A stretch of DNA of 64,000 nt from Peribacillus simplex NBRC 15720 = DSM 1321 (GTDB taxonomy: Bacteria > Bacillota > Bacilli > Bacillales > DSM-1321): the NCBI RefSeq assembly GCF_002243645.1, contig NZ_CP017704.1, forward strand, positions 1,899,501 through 1,963,500. The letters run 5' to 3'. This document shows, one piece after another, positions 1 through 8,434 of the stretch. A model generated the notes under the pieces. The model was not told the origin of the DNA and made no database searches. It saw nothing but the letters and a program-made list of their open reading frames with translations. Position 1 is the stretch's first letter, and every line of letters starts with the position of its first letter. Position numbers and translations under genes: made by a program.

Positions 1-2
1 AA

Positions 3-155
3 TTATTCCGTAAAGCACAAGAGATCGCTGCAAAAAACTATGAATTTCTACTACTTTACATGGAAGCGGCTGCTTTATATTGGATTTTGTGTACCATTCT
101 ATCTTTCATACAAGGAAGTTTAGAAGACAGACTTAATCGTTATGTAGCAAAATAA
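3..155 (+). CDS. Amino-acid ABC transporter permease, C-terminal end only
   Basis: The window opens inside this gene; about 50 codons in frame 3 end at a TAA at 153-155. The visible peptide starts [20 protein letters not shown], contains one membrane-spanning stretch and ends in a short charged tail ([12 protein letters not shown]). This matches the usual end of HisM/GlnP-type permeases for polar amino acids or cystine, in which an AKNYE segment precedes the last transmembrane helix. A matching ATPase gene starts 29 bases downstream behind its own ribosome binding site, so the two are almost certainly co-transcribed. The binding protein gene is presumably upstream, outside the window. Substrate cannot be judged from this fragment. 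Confidence 0.8.
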   Translation, partial: LFRKAQEIAAKNYEFLLLYMEAAALYWILCTILSFIQGSLEDRLNRYVAK

Positions 156-184
156 GAACCGCAGTAGTTAAAGGAGATTTTAAA

Positions 185-922
185 ATGATCAACATTAAGA
201 ATCTTCATAAATCGTTTGGTGACCTTGAAGTTTTAAAGGGCATCGATTTGGAAGTGGAGCAAGGTAAAGTCATTGTATTGATCGGTCCTTCGGGTTCAGG
301 CAAAACAACCTTTCTTCGGTGTTTGAATCTCCTTGAGGTGCCAACGGACGGGACGATTGAAATCGATGAAACGGTAATGGACTTCAAAAAAACCGTTAGA
401 AAAAAATCGATTACATCTTTTCGCAGTTTGACAGGGATGGTTTTTCAAAGCTATAACCTCTTCCCCCACAAAACAGCATTGGAAAATGTAATGGAAGGCC
501 CCATCATAGTAAAAAACATAGCCAAACATCAAGCGAAAGAAACTGCTGCTGCCCTTCTTACAAAAGTGGGCTTAGGTGAAAAAATCGATTTTTATCCGTT
601 TCAATTGTCCGGCGGACAGCAGCAACGAGTCGGAATTGCCAGGGCCCTGGCCATGGAGCCTAAGGTCATGCTATTCGATGAACCCACTTCCGCTTTAGAT
701 CCAGAACTGGTTGGAGATGTGTTACAGGTCATGAAAGACCTGGCGAAAGAAGAAGGCATGACAATGATCGTGGTAACCCATGAAATGCGTTTCGCCCGTG
801 AAGTCGCCGACGAAGTCATTTTCATGGATGAAGGAAAAATAATGGAGCGGGGAAAACCCGAGCAAATTTTTACAAACCCTAAAGAAGCGCGTACACGTAA
901 ATTCCTCAATATGATTCAATAA
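185..922 (+). CDS. Polar amino-acid ABC transporter ATP-binding protein (TcyC/GlnQ type)
   Basis: 245 residues, the normal length for this ATPase family. Walker A is GPSGSGKT at residues 34-41, the ABC signature LSGGQQQR starts at 141, Walker B VMLFDEP is at 161-167, and the switch histidine lies in VVTHEM near 199. It would energise uptake of a polar amino acid or cystine together with the permease that ends just upstream. The start is fixed by AAAGGAG a few bases before the ATG. It is followed by two hairpins and a T-tract, so it closes its operon. The sequence resembles B. subtilis TcyC/TcyN (cystine), but ATPases of this family do not define substrate, so specificity is left open. Confidence 0.9.
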   Translation: MINIKNLHKSFGDLEVLKGIDLEVEQGKVIVLIGPSGSGKTTFLRCLNLLEVPTDGTIEIDETVMDFKKTVRKKSITSFRSLTGMVFQSYNLFPHKTALENVMEGPIIVKNIAKHQAKETAAALLTKVGLGEKIDFYPFQLSGGQQQRVGIARALAMEPKVMLFDEPTSALDPELVGDVLQVMKDLAKEEGMTMIVVTHEMRFAREVADEVIFMDEGKIMERGKPEQIFTNPKEARTRKFLNMIQ

Positions 923-926
923 AAAA

Positions 927-981
927 CGGTGCTATTCAAGCACCGCTCGCGGCCCCCCATTTTTTAGAAATGGGGGTTTTT
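927..981. terminator. Double-hairpin terminator between convergent genes
   Basis: Two stem-loops in tandem: CGGTGC/GCACCG (927-932 with 940-945) and a 9-bp stem CCCCCATTT/AAATGGGGG (954-962 with 968-976) followed by TTTTT. The second is a typical rho-independent terminator for the ATPase gene. It may also serve the MFS gene that ends at 995 on the other strand, whose stop codon is 14 bases away. Confidence 0.85.
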
Positions 982-994
982 GCCCATCATTAAA

Positions 995-2170
995 TTAATG
1001 AGATGCTTGGACCTGTCTAGTCTGTGTCCTTACATGGTATAACTGAAAAAGAATCAAAGCAAAAACGGAAAGGATCGCGCCCGATATAAATGGTAAATCA
1101 ATCGAAATCGAAAATAACCAACCGCCTATCGGAGGACCTGCAATCCTGCCGAACGAGTCGAAGGAAGATAGCAGTCCAGTGACACTGCCATGGCCTGTCA
1201 TTGAACTTTTGGTCAACAGTGCCGAAATTGCCGGCCGGATGAACCCATTACCCACTCCGAAAATCGTCAGGAAGACCGCCGATGTCCAAAAACCGGAAGA
1301 AAACAGGATCAGAATGAAACCAACTGCCGATACGATGATTCCCATTCTTATGACAGCGCCTTCCCCATATTTCTTTGTCATCCTACCCACTAATCCACCT
1401 TGAACGATCGCACTTCCAACCCCCATGATCATAAAGATATAGCCTAATTGTACAAGACTTATATCAGCCTTTTTGGCTGCAAAATAGGCAAAAGTCGTTT
1501 CGAGTCCTGCCATTGAAAGAGTAACGATCAATTGCAGGAAAAACATGGTTTTAAGAGGCCCTTTAAAGGCTTTCCACATGGACTCTTTATTTTTTGACTG
1601 TTGGGCCCTCTTTTCAACTGTATGTGATTCCTTCAGTATCGCAATCACTAAGAATAAAGTAATCAAAGAGGAAATTCCAGCAATGTAAAACGGTAAATTC
1701 AAACTTGATTTGGAGAATACCCCGCCAATCGCAGGTCCAAAGATGAATCCAAGCCCTGTAGCGGCCCCGATGATTCCCATCCCTTTTCCCCGATCTTCCG
1801 GCGTCGTGATATCAGCCACATACGCCATTGCGGTCGGCATGTTTGCCGATGACAAAATCCCGCCAATGATTCTGGCTACAAATAATACCCATAAGGAATC
1901 TGCCGAAGCCTGGATGAAAAACGAAAGGGCCAGTCCAGCAATCCCGATTATCATGACAGGCTTACGTCCTATCCGGTCAGATATACGTCCCCACATCGGG
2001 GCAAAAAATAATTGCATCAGTGAATAAACAGCCATTAAAAGACCAAGTTGTGTAGGACTGCCACCTACCTTTTCAGCAAGGAACGGAATGACGGGAATGA
2101 TGATACCAAATCCGACCATGACTAAAAACATCACTAAAAAAAGTACGGGTAACACCTTTTTTGTTTCCAT
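995..2170 (-). CDS. MFS transporter, DHA1 (Bmr/NorA-like) drug:H+ antiporter family
   Basis: 391 residues with 12 predicted hydrophobic segments, the usual size for drug:proton antiporters. MFS motif A is visible as GRISDRIGRK at residues 61-70 between helices 2 and 3, and the antiporter motif C appears in helix 5 as GLGFIFGPAIGG. These place it with NorA, Bmr and TetA-like exporters in the cytoplasmic membrane. It is monocistronic: its 3' end meets the upstream terminator and about 360 bases separate its start from the divergent response-regulator gene. No linked regulator of the BmrR type is present. The exported compound cannot be predicted; a sugar or metabolite efflux role is an alternative. 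Confidence 0.85.
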   Translation of the reverse strand: METKKVLPVLFLVMFLVMVGFGIIIPVIPFLAEKVGGSPTQLGLLMAVYSLMQLFFAPMWGRISDRIGRKPVMIIGIAGLALSFFIQASADSLWVLFVARIIGGILSSANMPTAMAYVADITTPEDRGKGMGIIGAATGLGFIFGPAIGGVFSKSSLNLPFYIAGISSLITLFLVIAILKESHTVEKRAQQSKNKESMWKAFKGPLKTMFFLQLIVTLSMAGLETTFAYFAAKKADISLVQLGYIFMIMGVGSAIVQGGLVGRMTKKYGEGAVIRMGIIVSAVGFILILFSSGFWTSAVFLTIFGVGNGFIRPAISALLTKSSMTGHGSVTGLLSSFDSFGRIAGPPIGGWLFSISIDLPFISGAILSVFALILFQLYHVRTQTRQVQASH

Positions 2171-2548
2171 TATATTTTTCTCCTTTTATTCTTCCACATT
2201 CGCTACATACTTTTATAGAAAGATTTGGGTCAAAAGAACAGCAACGAATTCCTTAATCATATTACCTAGCATAATATTCCTAACAATACTTTAAACAGTT
2301 TATCATACAACCTTTACCAAATCAGTATGAAGCACGATCTTCTTTCGGAAACTCCCTTAACAAAATAAGAACCACGCATCAGAATCCGGATCACTACAGT
2401 AATTTTTCATGTAATGGTACTTTCGTTTTTTCCACTCTGTTTCGTGAAGATAATGGAATGAGTTCGTTAAAAATCTTTTCCTCCCCTTATTTTTTCTTAA
2501 GGGGTACTCTATACTGTAGGGTATGATTGATGTTTGGGAGGTAGAAGA
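2171..2548. promoter_or_regulatory. Divergent intergenic region with an inverted repeat before the response regulator
   Basis: No gene is seen in this 378-base gap. About 45 bases before the response-regulator start lies CCCCTTA-N8-TAAGGGG (2483-2489 with 2498-2504), immediately followed by a TATACT stretch that could be a -10. The ribosome binding site GGGAGGT (about 2536-2542) precedes the ATG at 2549. The repeat could be an autoregulatory operator or part of a leader hairpin; there is no T-tract, so a terminator is unlikely. Confidence 0.4.
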
Positions 2549-3259
2549 ATGTCTAATGATCAGTGGATTTTAATTATTGACGATGAAGAAGATTTGGCAC
2601 GTCTCATGGAGACAGTTTTACATAAAGAAGGTATCCCGAATATTGTTACGGCGGGGACGATTGCGGATGGGTGGGTAAAGTTTCAGAAGTTCCATCCATC
2701 ACTAGTCTTGCTAGATATTATGTTGCCAGATGGTGAAGGCTATGATTTATGCAAGCAAATTCGTGAAGTGTCGAATGTGCCCATTTTATTTTTGTCGGCA
2801 AAGGATGAGGAAATTGATAAGCTTTTAGGGTTGGCGATTGGCGGGGATGATTATATTACCAAGCCATTCAGTCCGAAAGAAGTTGCATATCGAGTAAAGG
2901 CGCAGCTGAGGCGTGCGGGCTTTTCAGAGGAAAAAGCGACTCCGAAAAAATTTCAAGTTGGTCCTTTTGAGCTTAGTGCAAATGAAAATGAAGTGAAAAA
3001 GGATGGCAAAACGCTTGAGCTCACAGCTAAAGAAATCGGACTGATGAGCTGTTTTATGCATCACCCGAATCAGATTTTGAGCAAGGAAACTTTATTTGAA
3101 CATGTGTGGGGCGATGATTTCTTTGGCTCTGATAATACAGTGATGGTACATATTCGCCGTTTACGCGAAAAAATCGAGGCAGATCCTTCAAAGCCTTCTT
3201 TTTTAATAACCGTTAAAGGACTTGGTTATAAATTACAAACCAAGGGTGAATCAAGATGA
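2549..3259 (+). CDS. Two-component response regulator, OmpR/PhoB family
   Basis: 236 residues from the ATG at 2549, chosen over the longer TTG frame from 2534 because GGGAGGT lies directly before it. The receiver domain has the acidic pair D11-D12, phosphoacceptor D56 in LVLLDIMLPDG, and conserved K105 in ITKPF. The C-terminal winged helix ends in VMVHIRRLREKIE...VKGLGYKL, the PhoB-type recognition helix and wing. It is translationally coupled to the downstream kinase (ATGA overlap at 3256-3259). The convergent Yxd-like ABC operon, whose promoter carries a 22-bp-spaced direct repeat, is a likely target, although this regulator does not look like a BceR-class protein. Confidence 0.92.
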   Translation: MSNDQWILIIDDEEDLARLMETVLHKEGIPNIVTAGTIADGWVKFQKFHPSLVLLDIMLPDGEGYDLCKQIREVSNVPILFLSAKDEEIDKLLGLAIGGDDYITKPFSPKEVAYRVKAQLRRAGFSEEKATPKKFQVGPFELSANENEVKKDGKTLELTAKEIGLMSCFMHHPNQILSKETLFEHVWGDDFFGSDNTVMVHIRRLREKIEADPSKPSFLITVKGLGYKLQTKGESR

Positions 3260-4656
3260 AGTGGAAATTGACACGGCGCTTTTTAGGATCCGTTGTGACA
3301 ATTGTTGTAATCGTAGGGATCGTAAATACAATTTTACTTTTATCTCTACTCTTTTATCGAGCCATGCATAATTTCGAGGCAGAAGAAGTATCTGCAGAAA
3401 ACTTTAGCAGAACATTTTCACAATATGTGGAACTAAAAGATAACAAACCAATCGTAAATGAAGAAGGGCTTAAAAAACTGAGGAACAATAACGCCTGGAT
3501 ACAATTTTTGAATGATAAGGGTGAGCAAGTTGCAGCCTTTTATACACCTCAAAAATTGCAAACCGTATATTCTCCTATTGAAATCGTCCAAATGTATAAG
3601 TATAAGGAAATTGATGCAGAGACGACTGTTTTTGTCGGCGAAGCCCATAATTTCAGCTATTTTGTAGGAGTTAAGGAACAGGGAATTGGCCGCTATGTAA
3701 TTACTTATGATTATGAAAAAGTTTTTAAGAACTTTAACATCTTACTAGTAATATTTTTAATCGTGGATATCATTATTGCATTAGTCATTGGATTCTTATT
3801 TGGAAAAAAATTAACGAGTCCGCTGAACATATTAATAGAAGGAATTCAGCAGCTTCGGGAGCGGCGCTTTAAAAAAATGAGCATACCAAAAGGCGTTTAT
3901 GAAGATGTATTTCGCAATATGAATGAACTATCGGTGAAATTGGATCAGTATGAAAAAGAACGTAATCAACTCGACCAAATGCGTGAGGAATGGATTAGCA
4001 ATGTTTCTCATGACATGAGGACACCACTTGCTTCTATCCATGGTTATACAGAATTGATGAAAGATAACGCCACTGAATTAACACCACATGAATTGTATGA
4101 GTTTACATCCATTATTAATAGACAGTCCGTTTATATGAAAGATTTGTTGGATGACCTGAATTTAACGATGCGTTTGCGCAACCAACGACTTCCCTTGCAA
4201 TTTGAAGATGTTGATATCGTTGGGTTTATAAGAGAAATGACGATCGAGCTTTTAAATGATTCACAATTTGGTGATCAACAGGTTGAGTTTGTGGCAAATG
4301 TGGACAAAGCAACACATAAAGTGGATAAAAAATTGCTGAAACGGGCGATTTTTAACCTTATCTATAATGCACTCGTGCATAACGAGGAAAATGTCGTTGT
4401 GAAAATACAAATTGATGATATTCATCTACAATCAGAACTGCATACCCAAATTACGATTGCCGATAATGGCCGCGGTATTCCCGCCAAAGATTTAGAACAG
4501 GTTTTTGAACGCTACTATCGAGGTACGAATACTGCCAGTACACATGGGACCGGTTTAGGAATGGCCATTGCAAGGGACATTATTCTGGCTCATAAAGGTA
4601 AACTGGATTTGACTAGCATTGAAAATAAGGGAACCACAATTACGATACTTTTATAA
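3256..4656 (+). CDS. Sensor histidine kinase with extracytoplasmic domain and HAMP
   Basis: 466 residues. Transmembrane helix 1 is at about 11-34, an extracytoplasmic sensor domain at about 35-160, and helix 2 at about 161-182. A HAMP linker follows, then a dimerisation helix with the H-box SHDMRTPLAS (His252), and an ATPase domain with N-box NLIYNALVH, G1 DNGRGIP and G2 GTGLGMAI. The start overlaps the response-regulator stop (ATGA). The 125-residue sensor domain separates it from the compact BceS/YxdK kinases, which lack one, although the neighbouring ABC operon is of Bce/Yxd type. The signal is unknown; cell-envelope stress or antimicrobial peptides are plausible from context only. Confidence 0.92.
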   Translation: MKWKLTRRFLGSVVTIVVIVGIVNTILLLSLLFYRAMHNFEAEEVSAENFSRTFSQYVELKDNKPIVNEEGLKKLRNNNAWIQFLNDKGEQVAAFYTPQKLQTVYSPIEIVQMYKYKEIDAETTVFVGEAHNFSYFVGVKEQGIGRYVITYDYEKVFKNFNILLVIFLIVDIIIALVIGFLFGKKLTSPLNILIEGIQQLRERRFKKMSIPKGVYEDVFRNMNELSVKLDQYEKERNQLDQMREEWISNVSHDMRTPLASIHGYTELMKDNATELTPHELYEFTSIINRQSVYMKDLLDDLNLTMRLRNQRLPLQFEDVDIVGFIREMTIELLNDSQFGDQQVEFVANVDKATHKVDKKLLKRAIFNLIYNALVHNEENVVVKIQIDDIHLQSELHTQITIADNGRGIPAKDLEQVFERYYRGTNTASTHGTGLGMAIARDIILAHKGKLDLTSIENKGTTITILL

Positions 4657-4674
4657 TTATTTTTCTTACAGAGA

Positions 4675-4705
4675 AAGGGCTGTCCATAACTTACAGACAA
4701 CCCTT
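4675..4705. terminator. Candidate bidirectional terminator between kinase and YxeA-like genes
   Basis: AAGGGCTGTC (4675-4684) pairs with GACAACCCTT (4696-4705) around an 11-base loop, with one C/A mismatch on the plus strand that becomes a G-U pair on the minus strand. The plus side is followed by a pyrimidine-rich TCTTTCC stretch. It lies in the 58-base gap between two convergent stop codons. Confidence 0.6.
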
Positions 4706-4714
4706 CTTTCCTAT

Positions 4715-5068
4715 TTATTTTGTTTGTGCCTTTTTTGGAATATCCTCAAATTTCACTTCATCATATGACGAAACTTCATCACCATTTTTCACGTACATCT
4801 TTAAGTAAGCATCTTTTCGAAGATTTTTTTGTGCCGTGAATTCAAGCGGTATCGTTTCACCATCTGCATTTTTGGCATCCAGTTTATAAGAATAATAAGT
4901 CATCACTGAACCATCATCCAGTTTGGTTTCATGTTGTACCCCATCCTCAGTAATTTGCAAATAATAATTATCGGCATTCATGCGGTTAAAGTCTATTTTA
5001 GTAAGCGCGAAGACTCCTGCCGCTCCCAGTATAAACAAAATGCCAACTACCATAAGAAATTTCTTCAT
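4715..5068 (-). CDS. yxeA: YxeA-family (DUF1093) secreted or anchored protein
   Basis: 117 residues from the ATG at 5068 (MKKFLMVVG...). The in-frame ATG at 5077 is less likely because AGAAGGA sits at the right distance only for 5068. An N-terminal hydrophobic segment (about 3-22) is followed by a YYLQITEDG...YSYKLDAKNADG...YLKMYVKNGDEVSSYDEV core typical of YxeA/DUF1093 proteins. In B. subtilis, yxeA sits at the end of the yxdJKLM-yxeA antimicrobial-peptide-response operon. The same position is kept here, right behind the permease, with the ribosome binding site inside the permease 3' end. The family's biochemical role is not established. Confidence 0.8.
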   Translation of the reverse strand: MKKFLMVVGILFILGAAGVFALTKIDFNRMNADNYYLQITEDGVQHETKLDDGSVMTYYSYKLDAKNADGETIPLEFTAQKNLRKDAYLKMYVKNGDEVSSYDEVKFEDIPKKAQTK

Positions 5069-5073
5069 CTCGA

Positions 5074-6993
5074 TCATCCTTCTGTTTTATTATTTTGTGT
5101 GATAATACGATTATAGGAAGCTACCGTTAAGATATAATACAGACCGTAAATAACCGTATAAGCGATCATCCAGATCAACACAGGTTTTGCAAGATTCATC
5201 ATCAATAAGCCCGAGAAGGCTTTTAAAGCAACCGCACTGTGTAATAACCCCACTGCCAGTGGAACGAAAAAGATTACAAACACTTGTGATGCAATGGATT
5301 TCCGCATTTCTTTTGCGTTAACGCCCATTTTATGAAGCATATTGTATTGTGATTTATCTTCCTCTGCTTCCGTTAGAACTTTAAAGTAAATGATACTGCC
5401 TGTTGCCGCTAAAAAAACCAGACCAAGAAAACTTCCGATAAATAGCAATGAGCCTACACTTTCGATGCTTGTTTGGAAATCTTGAGGGGCACTAGAAAAT
5501 AGCGCTTCTTCAGGTACTTGTTTTGCAATTTTTCCAGATAAATCCGTGGAAGCATGATCAACACCGATGACACGATATTTTAGCTCTTCCCCTTCTTTTT
5601 GCAATGATTTAAATTGATCATTCGATACGACCACTGCAATGCCTGCTGTTCCGGCATTTAATACTGTTTGTGTTTTAAAGCTTTGGAATGTGATTGCCGT
5701 GTTGTTTTCTGTCCTGATGGTCTTGTCCTTGTATTCAGGTGAGAATCTTTTGTCATATCCAATATCTAAAATGACTGCTTTGCCATTATTCACATGCAGT
5801 GCTTCCTTGCCTTGCACTTCTGCTAATTCGTTATATGTTCTTTCATCGATAACCGTGTAAATTCTTTTATCCGAGCTATCGAATGCAGATCCCTTATTAA
5901 ATTCTTTCGTATTAAATGTGACAGATAGTGCTTCGACATTTTCATCATACTTTGTATCTGGCAATACAGCGCTGACTTGATGATCGCTATTTGCATCCGT
6001 TTGCTGATACATGAAGGTATTCGGATCAACGGTCATAACTTGGTCATTCGCGTTGTAATAAAGACCATAAACCGAACCGCCAGCTGTTACCGTTGTAGCA
6101 CTTAACACCGCAATTACGGTCAATGTACGTGCATTACCCCGAATGCGATATAGCAGTTGCGAGATCGTCATCAGATGCAGACCTTTCCATAGCCATTTTT
6201 CATTTTTCTTAATCACCGCTAACACAAAGCCTGTCACGCTATGAAACAATAAAAACGTACCGGCAATAACAGTTGTCAAAATAATGAGTGCCGTCATTAA
6301 AAAGCCGACTTTTTCCCACACTTTAGAAGTAAAAAGATCTTGCATCGCCAACCAATAACCCATGACAATCAGGAAAATTCCCAGAAAGGCTACAATCATT
6401 GATGGCTTCGGAGCAACCTCCCCCTTTTTCGATGCATGGAAGAGATCAATTAATTTAAATTGATAAATCAAACGATAGCCCTGGAATGATGTCACCAAGA
6501 AAATAATAAGAAATACGAGAGAGGTGTTCAAAGCTGCAGATCCCGAAAATGTAAATGGTGCTATGACATCATAGCCCATTAAATAGATCAAAATCGTCAT
6601 GAACCCTTTTGAACAAAGAAATCCAAGTAAAATCCCCACAACTAATGAAACCAAACCTAGCAATAGGTTTTCAAAGAAGAGCATCAAACCAATCTGACGA
6701 TTACGTACGCCAAGCAATGCATATAATGCCACTTCTTTTTTACGTTTTTTCATAAAAAATGAATTGGAATAGGCAATAAAAATGGCAACGAAGAAAATCA
6801 GGATGACTGCCGCACCACTCATTAATGAATCTAATTTCTGTGATGAAGCCGTATGTTCTGCAACTGTATCGCTATATTTTAATGTTACAAATGTGAAGTA
6901 GATGATAATGCTAAATACCATGGATGCGATATATAAAAAATATTGGGAGAAGTTTCGAGCAATATTTTTTCTCGCTAGACTAAATAACGTCAT
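5074..6993 (-). CDS. Bce/Yxd-type ABC transporter permease (FtsX domains, large extracellular loop)
   Basis: 639 residues, matching BceB, YvcS and YxdM (about 620-650). The profile is four N-terminal transmembrane segments carrying an FtsX/MacB core (with KKRKKEVALYALLGVRNRQI), further helices, a hydrophilic extracellular domain at about 310-510, and a C-terminal FtsX-like trio (EEDKSQYNMLHKMGVNAKEM). Such permeases recognise cell-wall-active peptides outside the membrane and confer resistance. It overlaps the upstream ATPase gene by 14 bases and abuts the YxeA-like gene, so the three form one operon. The closest architecture in known genomes is yxdLM-yxeA. The peptide recognised is not predictable. 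Confidence 0.88.
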   Translation of the reverse strand: MTLFSLARKNIARNFSQYFLYIASMVFSIIIYFTFVTLKYSDTVAEHTASSQKLDSLMSGAAVILIFFVAIFIAYSNSFFMKKRKKEVALYALLGVRNRQIGLMLFFENLLLGLVSLVVGILLGFLCSKGFMTILIYLMGYDVIAPFTFSGSAALNTSLVFLIIFLVTSFQGYRLIYQFKLIDLFHASKKGEVAPKPSMIVAFLGIFLIVMGYWLAMQDLFTSKVWEKVGFLMTALIILTTVIAGTFLLFHSVTGFVLAVIKKNEKWLWKGLHLMTISQLLYRIRGNARTLTVIAVLSATTVTAGGSVYGLYYNANDQVMTVDPNTFMYQQTDANSDHQVSAVLPDTKYDENVEALSVTFNTKEFNKGSAFDSSDKRIYTVIDERTYNELAEVQGKEALHVNNGKAVILDIGYDKRFSPEYKDKTIRTENNTAITFQSFKTQTVLNAGTAGIAVVVSNDQFKSLQKEGEELKYRVIGVDHASTDLSGKIAKQVPEEALFSSAPQDFQTSIESVGSLLFIGSFLGLVFLAATGSIIYFKVLTEAEEDKSQYNMLHKMGVNAKEMRKSIASQVFVIFFVPLAVGLLHSAVALKAFSGLLMMNLAKPVLIWMIAYTVIYGLYYILTVASYNRIITQNNKTEG

Positions 6994-7747
6994 CTACCTC
7001 ACCTCCAATTGTTGCAAGGACATCCATAATTTCTTGGAAGAAAGCTTTACGTGATTGACCACGACGATATATTTCTGTTGAAAGCGTACCATCCTTGATG
7101 AAAATGATCCGCCGGCAGAAGCTTGCGGCATATGCATCATGTGTCACCAACATGATGGTGGAATTATTATTTTCATTTAGTTCACTTAAACTTTCCAGCA
7201 AACCAGTTGCTGATTTAGAATCAAGTGCACCTGTTGGCTCATCAGCCAGGATCAATGCAGGCTCTGTCACAAGCGCTCTGGCTGCAGCTGTTCTTTGCTT
7301 TTGCCCTCCGGAGATTTGGTATGGATATTTAGCTAATAAATCTTCAATCCCAAATGCTTTAGCAATACGATTCACCAAGGTAGTAATTTCGTTTGCTGGA
7401 ATTTTCGCAATCGCCAGTGGTAATAATATATTTTCCTTCACAGTCAATGAGTCTAGCAAATTGTAATCCTGGAAGATGAAACCAAGATTATCACGTCTGA
7501 AATCCGTTAAGTCAGCTCCTTTCATATCGTGAATGCTCGTATCATTCATATAAATTTCCCCTTCAGTCGGCGAGTCAATGGTTGCTAACATATTGAGCAA
7601 CGTCGATTTCCCCGCTCCAGAAGGTCCCATGATCCCTACAAACTCTCCTTCATGAATGTCAAAAGATATATTTTCCAACGCTGTGTAGGCAGCGCTTGAT
7701 TTACCATATGTTTTTTTTATATTTTCCACTTTTAATAATGGTTCCAT
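6980..7747 (-). CDS. Bce/Yxd-type ABC transporter ATP-binding protein
   Basis: 255 residues from the ATG at 7747, which has GAGGTG at good spacing; an in-frame GTG at 7756 lies inside that ribosome binding site and is unlikely. Walker A GPSGAGKS is at about 41-48, followed by signature YQISGGQKQR and Walker B LILADEPTGALD. The ADEPTGALDSKSA stretch is characteristic of the MacB/LolD/BceA group, whose ATPases pair with FtsX-type permeases. It heads the operon ATPase-permease-YxeA. Its promoter carries two TGCTGTAAG direct repeats 22 bp apart, indicating activation by a two-component response regulator. Confidence 0.9.
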   Translation of the reverse strand: MEPLLKVENIKKTYGKSSAAYTALENISFDIHEGEFVGIMGPSGAGKSTLLNMLATIDSPTEGEIYMNDTSIHDMKGADLTDFRRDNLGFIFQDYNLLDSLTVKENILLPLAIAKIPANEITTLVNRIAKAFGIEDLLAKYPYQISGGQKQRTAAARALVTEPALILADEPTGALDSKSATGLLESLSELNENNNSTIMLVTHDAYAASFCRRIIFIKDGTLSTEIYRRGQSRKAFFQEIMDVLATIGGEVDDVI

Positions 7748-7775
7748 TTGTTTCACCTCTTCAGTATTGTTGATT

Positions 7776-7827
7776 CTTATACTTTACATGCTCATTCTTA
7801 CAGCATCTTTGTGCCAACCTTACAGCA
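7776..7827 (-). promoter_or_regulatory. Activator-dependent promoter with 22-bp-spaced direct repeats
   Basis: Read on the minus strand, TGCTGTAAG occurs twice (plus-strand 7819-7827 and 7797-7805), start to start 22 bp, two helical turns. The proximal copy occupies the place of the -35 element 17 bp before TATAAG (7776-7781), itself about 28 bases before the ATG. Tandem half-sites overlapping a poor -35 are the classical layout for OmpR-family activators. The sequence does not fit the BceR-type inverted TnACA-N4-TGTAA site. Confidence 0.65.
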
Positions 7828-7840
7828 AGCTTAAATCCAT

Positions 7841-7878
7841 AAAAAAAACGCCTTCCATTTAAATAGAAAGACGTTTTT
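7841..7878 (-). terminator. Rho-independent terminator of the DUF3817 gene
   Basis: On the minus strand AAAAACGTCTT pairs with AAGGCGTTTTT around a short AT loop with one mismatch, followed by eight T residues. It lies about 50 bases after the stop codon at 7928. Confidence 0.75.
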
Positions 7879-7927
7879 ATTATGGATTTTTCAAAAGTAA
7901 AAGTATCAGGGCATGGTTCTTTATCAT

Positions 7928-8218
7928 TTAACCTTGCTTCAATAGCCTGCGATCGATTACAAAATTTCCAAATGGGATGAATGAAACGATGAAAATCATC
8001 GCCATTTTTAAAAAGGACCATTTTGATACGATGCTCACATAAAGTAATAAAAGCCCAAACACGACAAATAAGAAACCATGGATGCTGCCTAAAATGAGTG
8101 TTGCTTCCCCAATATCCAATATGTACTTAATGGGCATACCAATGGCAAGCAATAGAACATACGAGATTCCCTCAATTATTGTAATAAACCGAAACCAACC
8201 AATAGCTGTCGAAAACAT
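7928..8218 (-). CDS. DUF3817 small integral membrane protein (YdzA-like)
   Basis: 96 residues with three hydrophobic segments and the family features FRFITIIEGISYVLLL near the N-terminus and LGSIHGFLFVVFGLLLL in the middle. It starts behind AAGGGGATGAGCGA and is monocistronic with its own terminator. The same domain occurs in B. subtilis YdzA and in many actinobacterial and Bacillus proteins annotated only as membrane proteins. No catalytic residues are visible and the function is unknown. Confidence 0.8.
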   Translation of the reverse strand: MFSTAIGWFRFITIIEGISYVLLLAIGMPIKYILDIGEATLILGSIHGFLFVVFGLLLLYVSIVSKWSFLKMAMIFIVSFIPFGNFVIDRRLLKQG

Positions 8219-8376
8219 TCGCTCATCCCCTTATTCATTGTACAAGAACGACACACAAACAGACTTCCAGCTTCTTGTCCCCAATCCAAAATATGTTACT
8301 CTATCATATTATATTACTGGAAGATCCACTAATAAATAGTACCAGGATTCTTTTGCCTAAAATTAGAACAGCAAAA

Positions 8377-8396
8377 GCCCAATCCAAGGATTGGGC
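8377..8396 (-). terminator. Rho-independent terminator of the C45-family gene
   Basis: Perfect inverted repeat GCCCAATCC/GGATTGGGC (8377-8385 with 8388-8396). On the minus strand it is followed by TTTTGC. It lies about 40 bases beyond the stop codon at 8435. Confidence 0.75.
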
Positions 8397-8434
8397 CTGC
8401 TAACAACGTAAGGTTCAAATTTACTTAAAGACGT

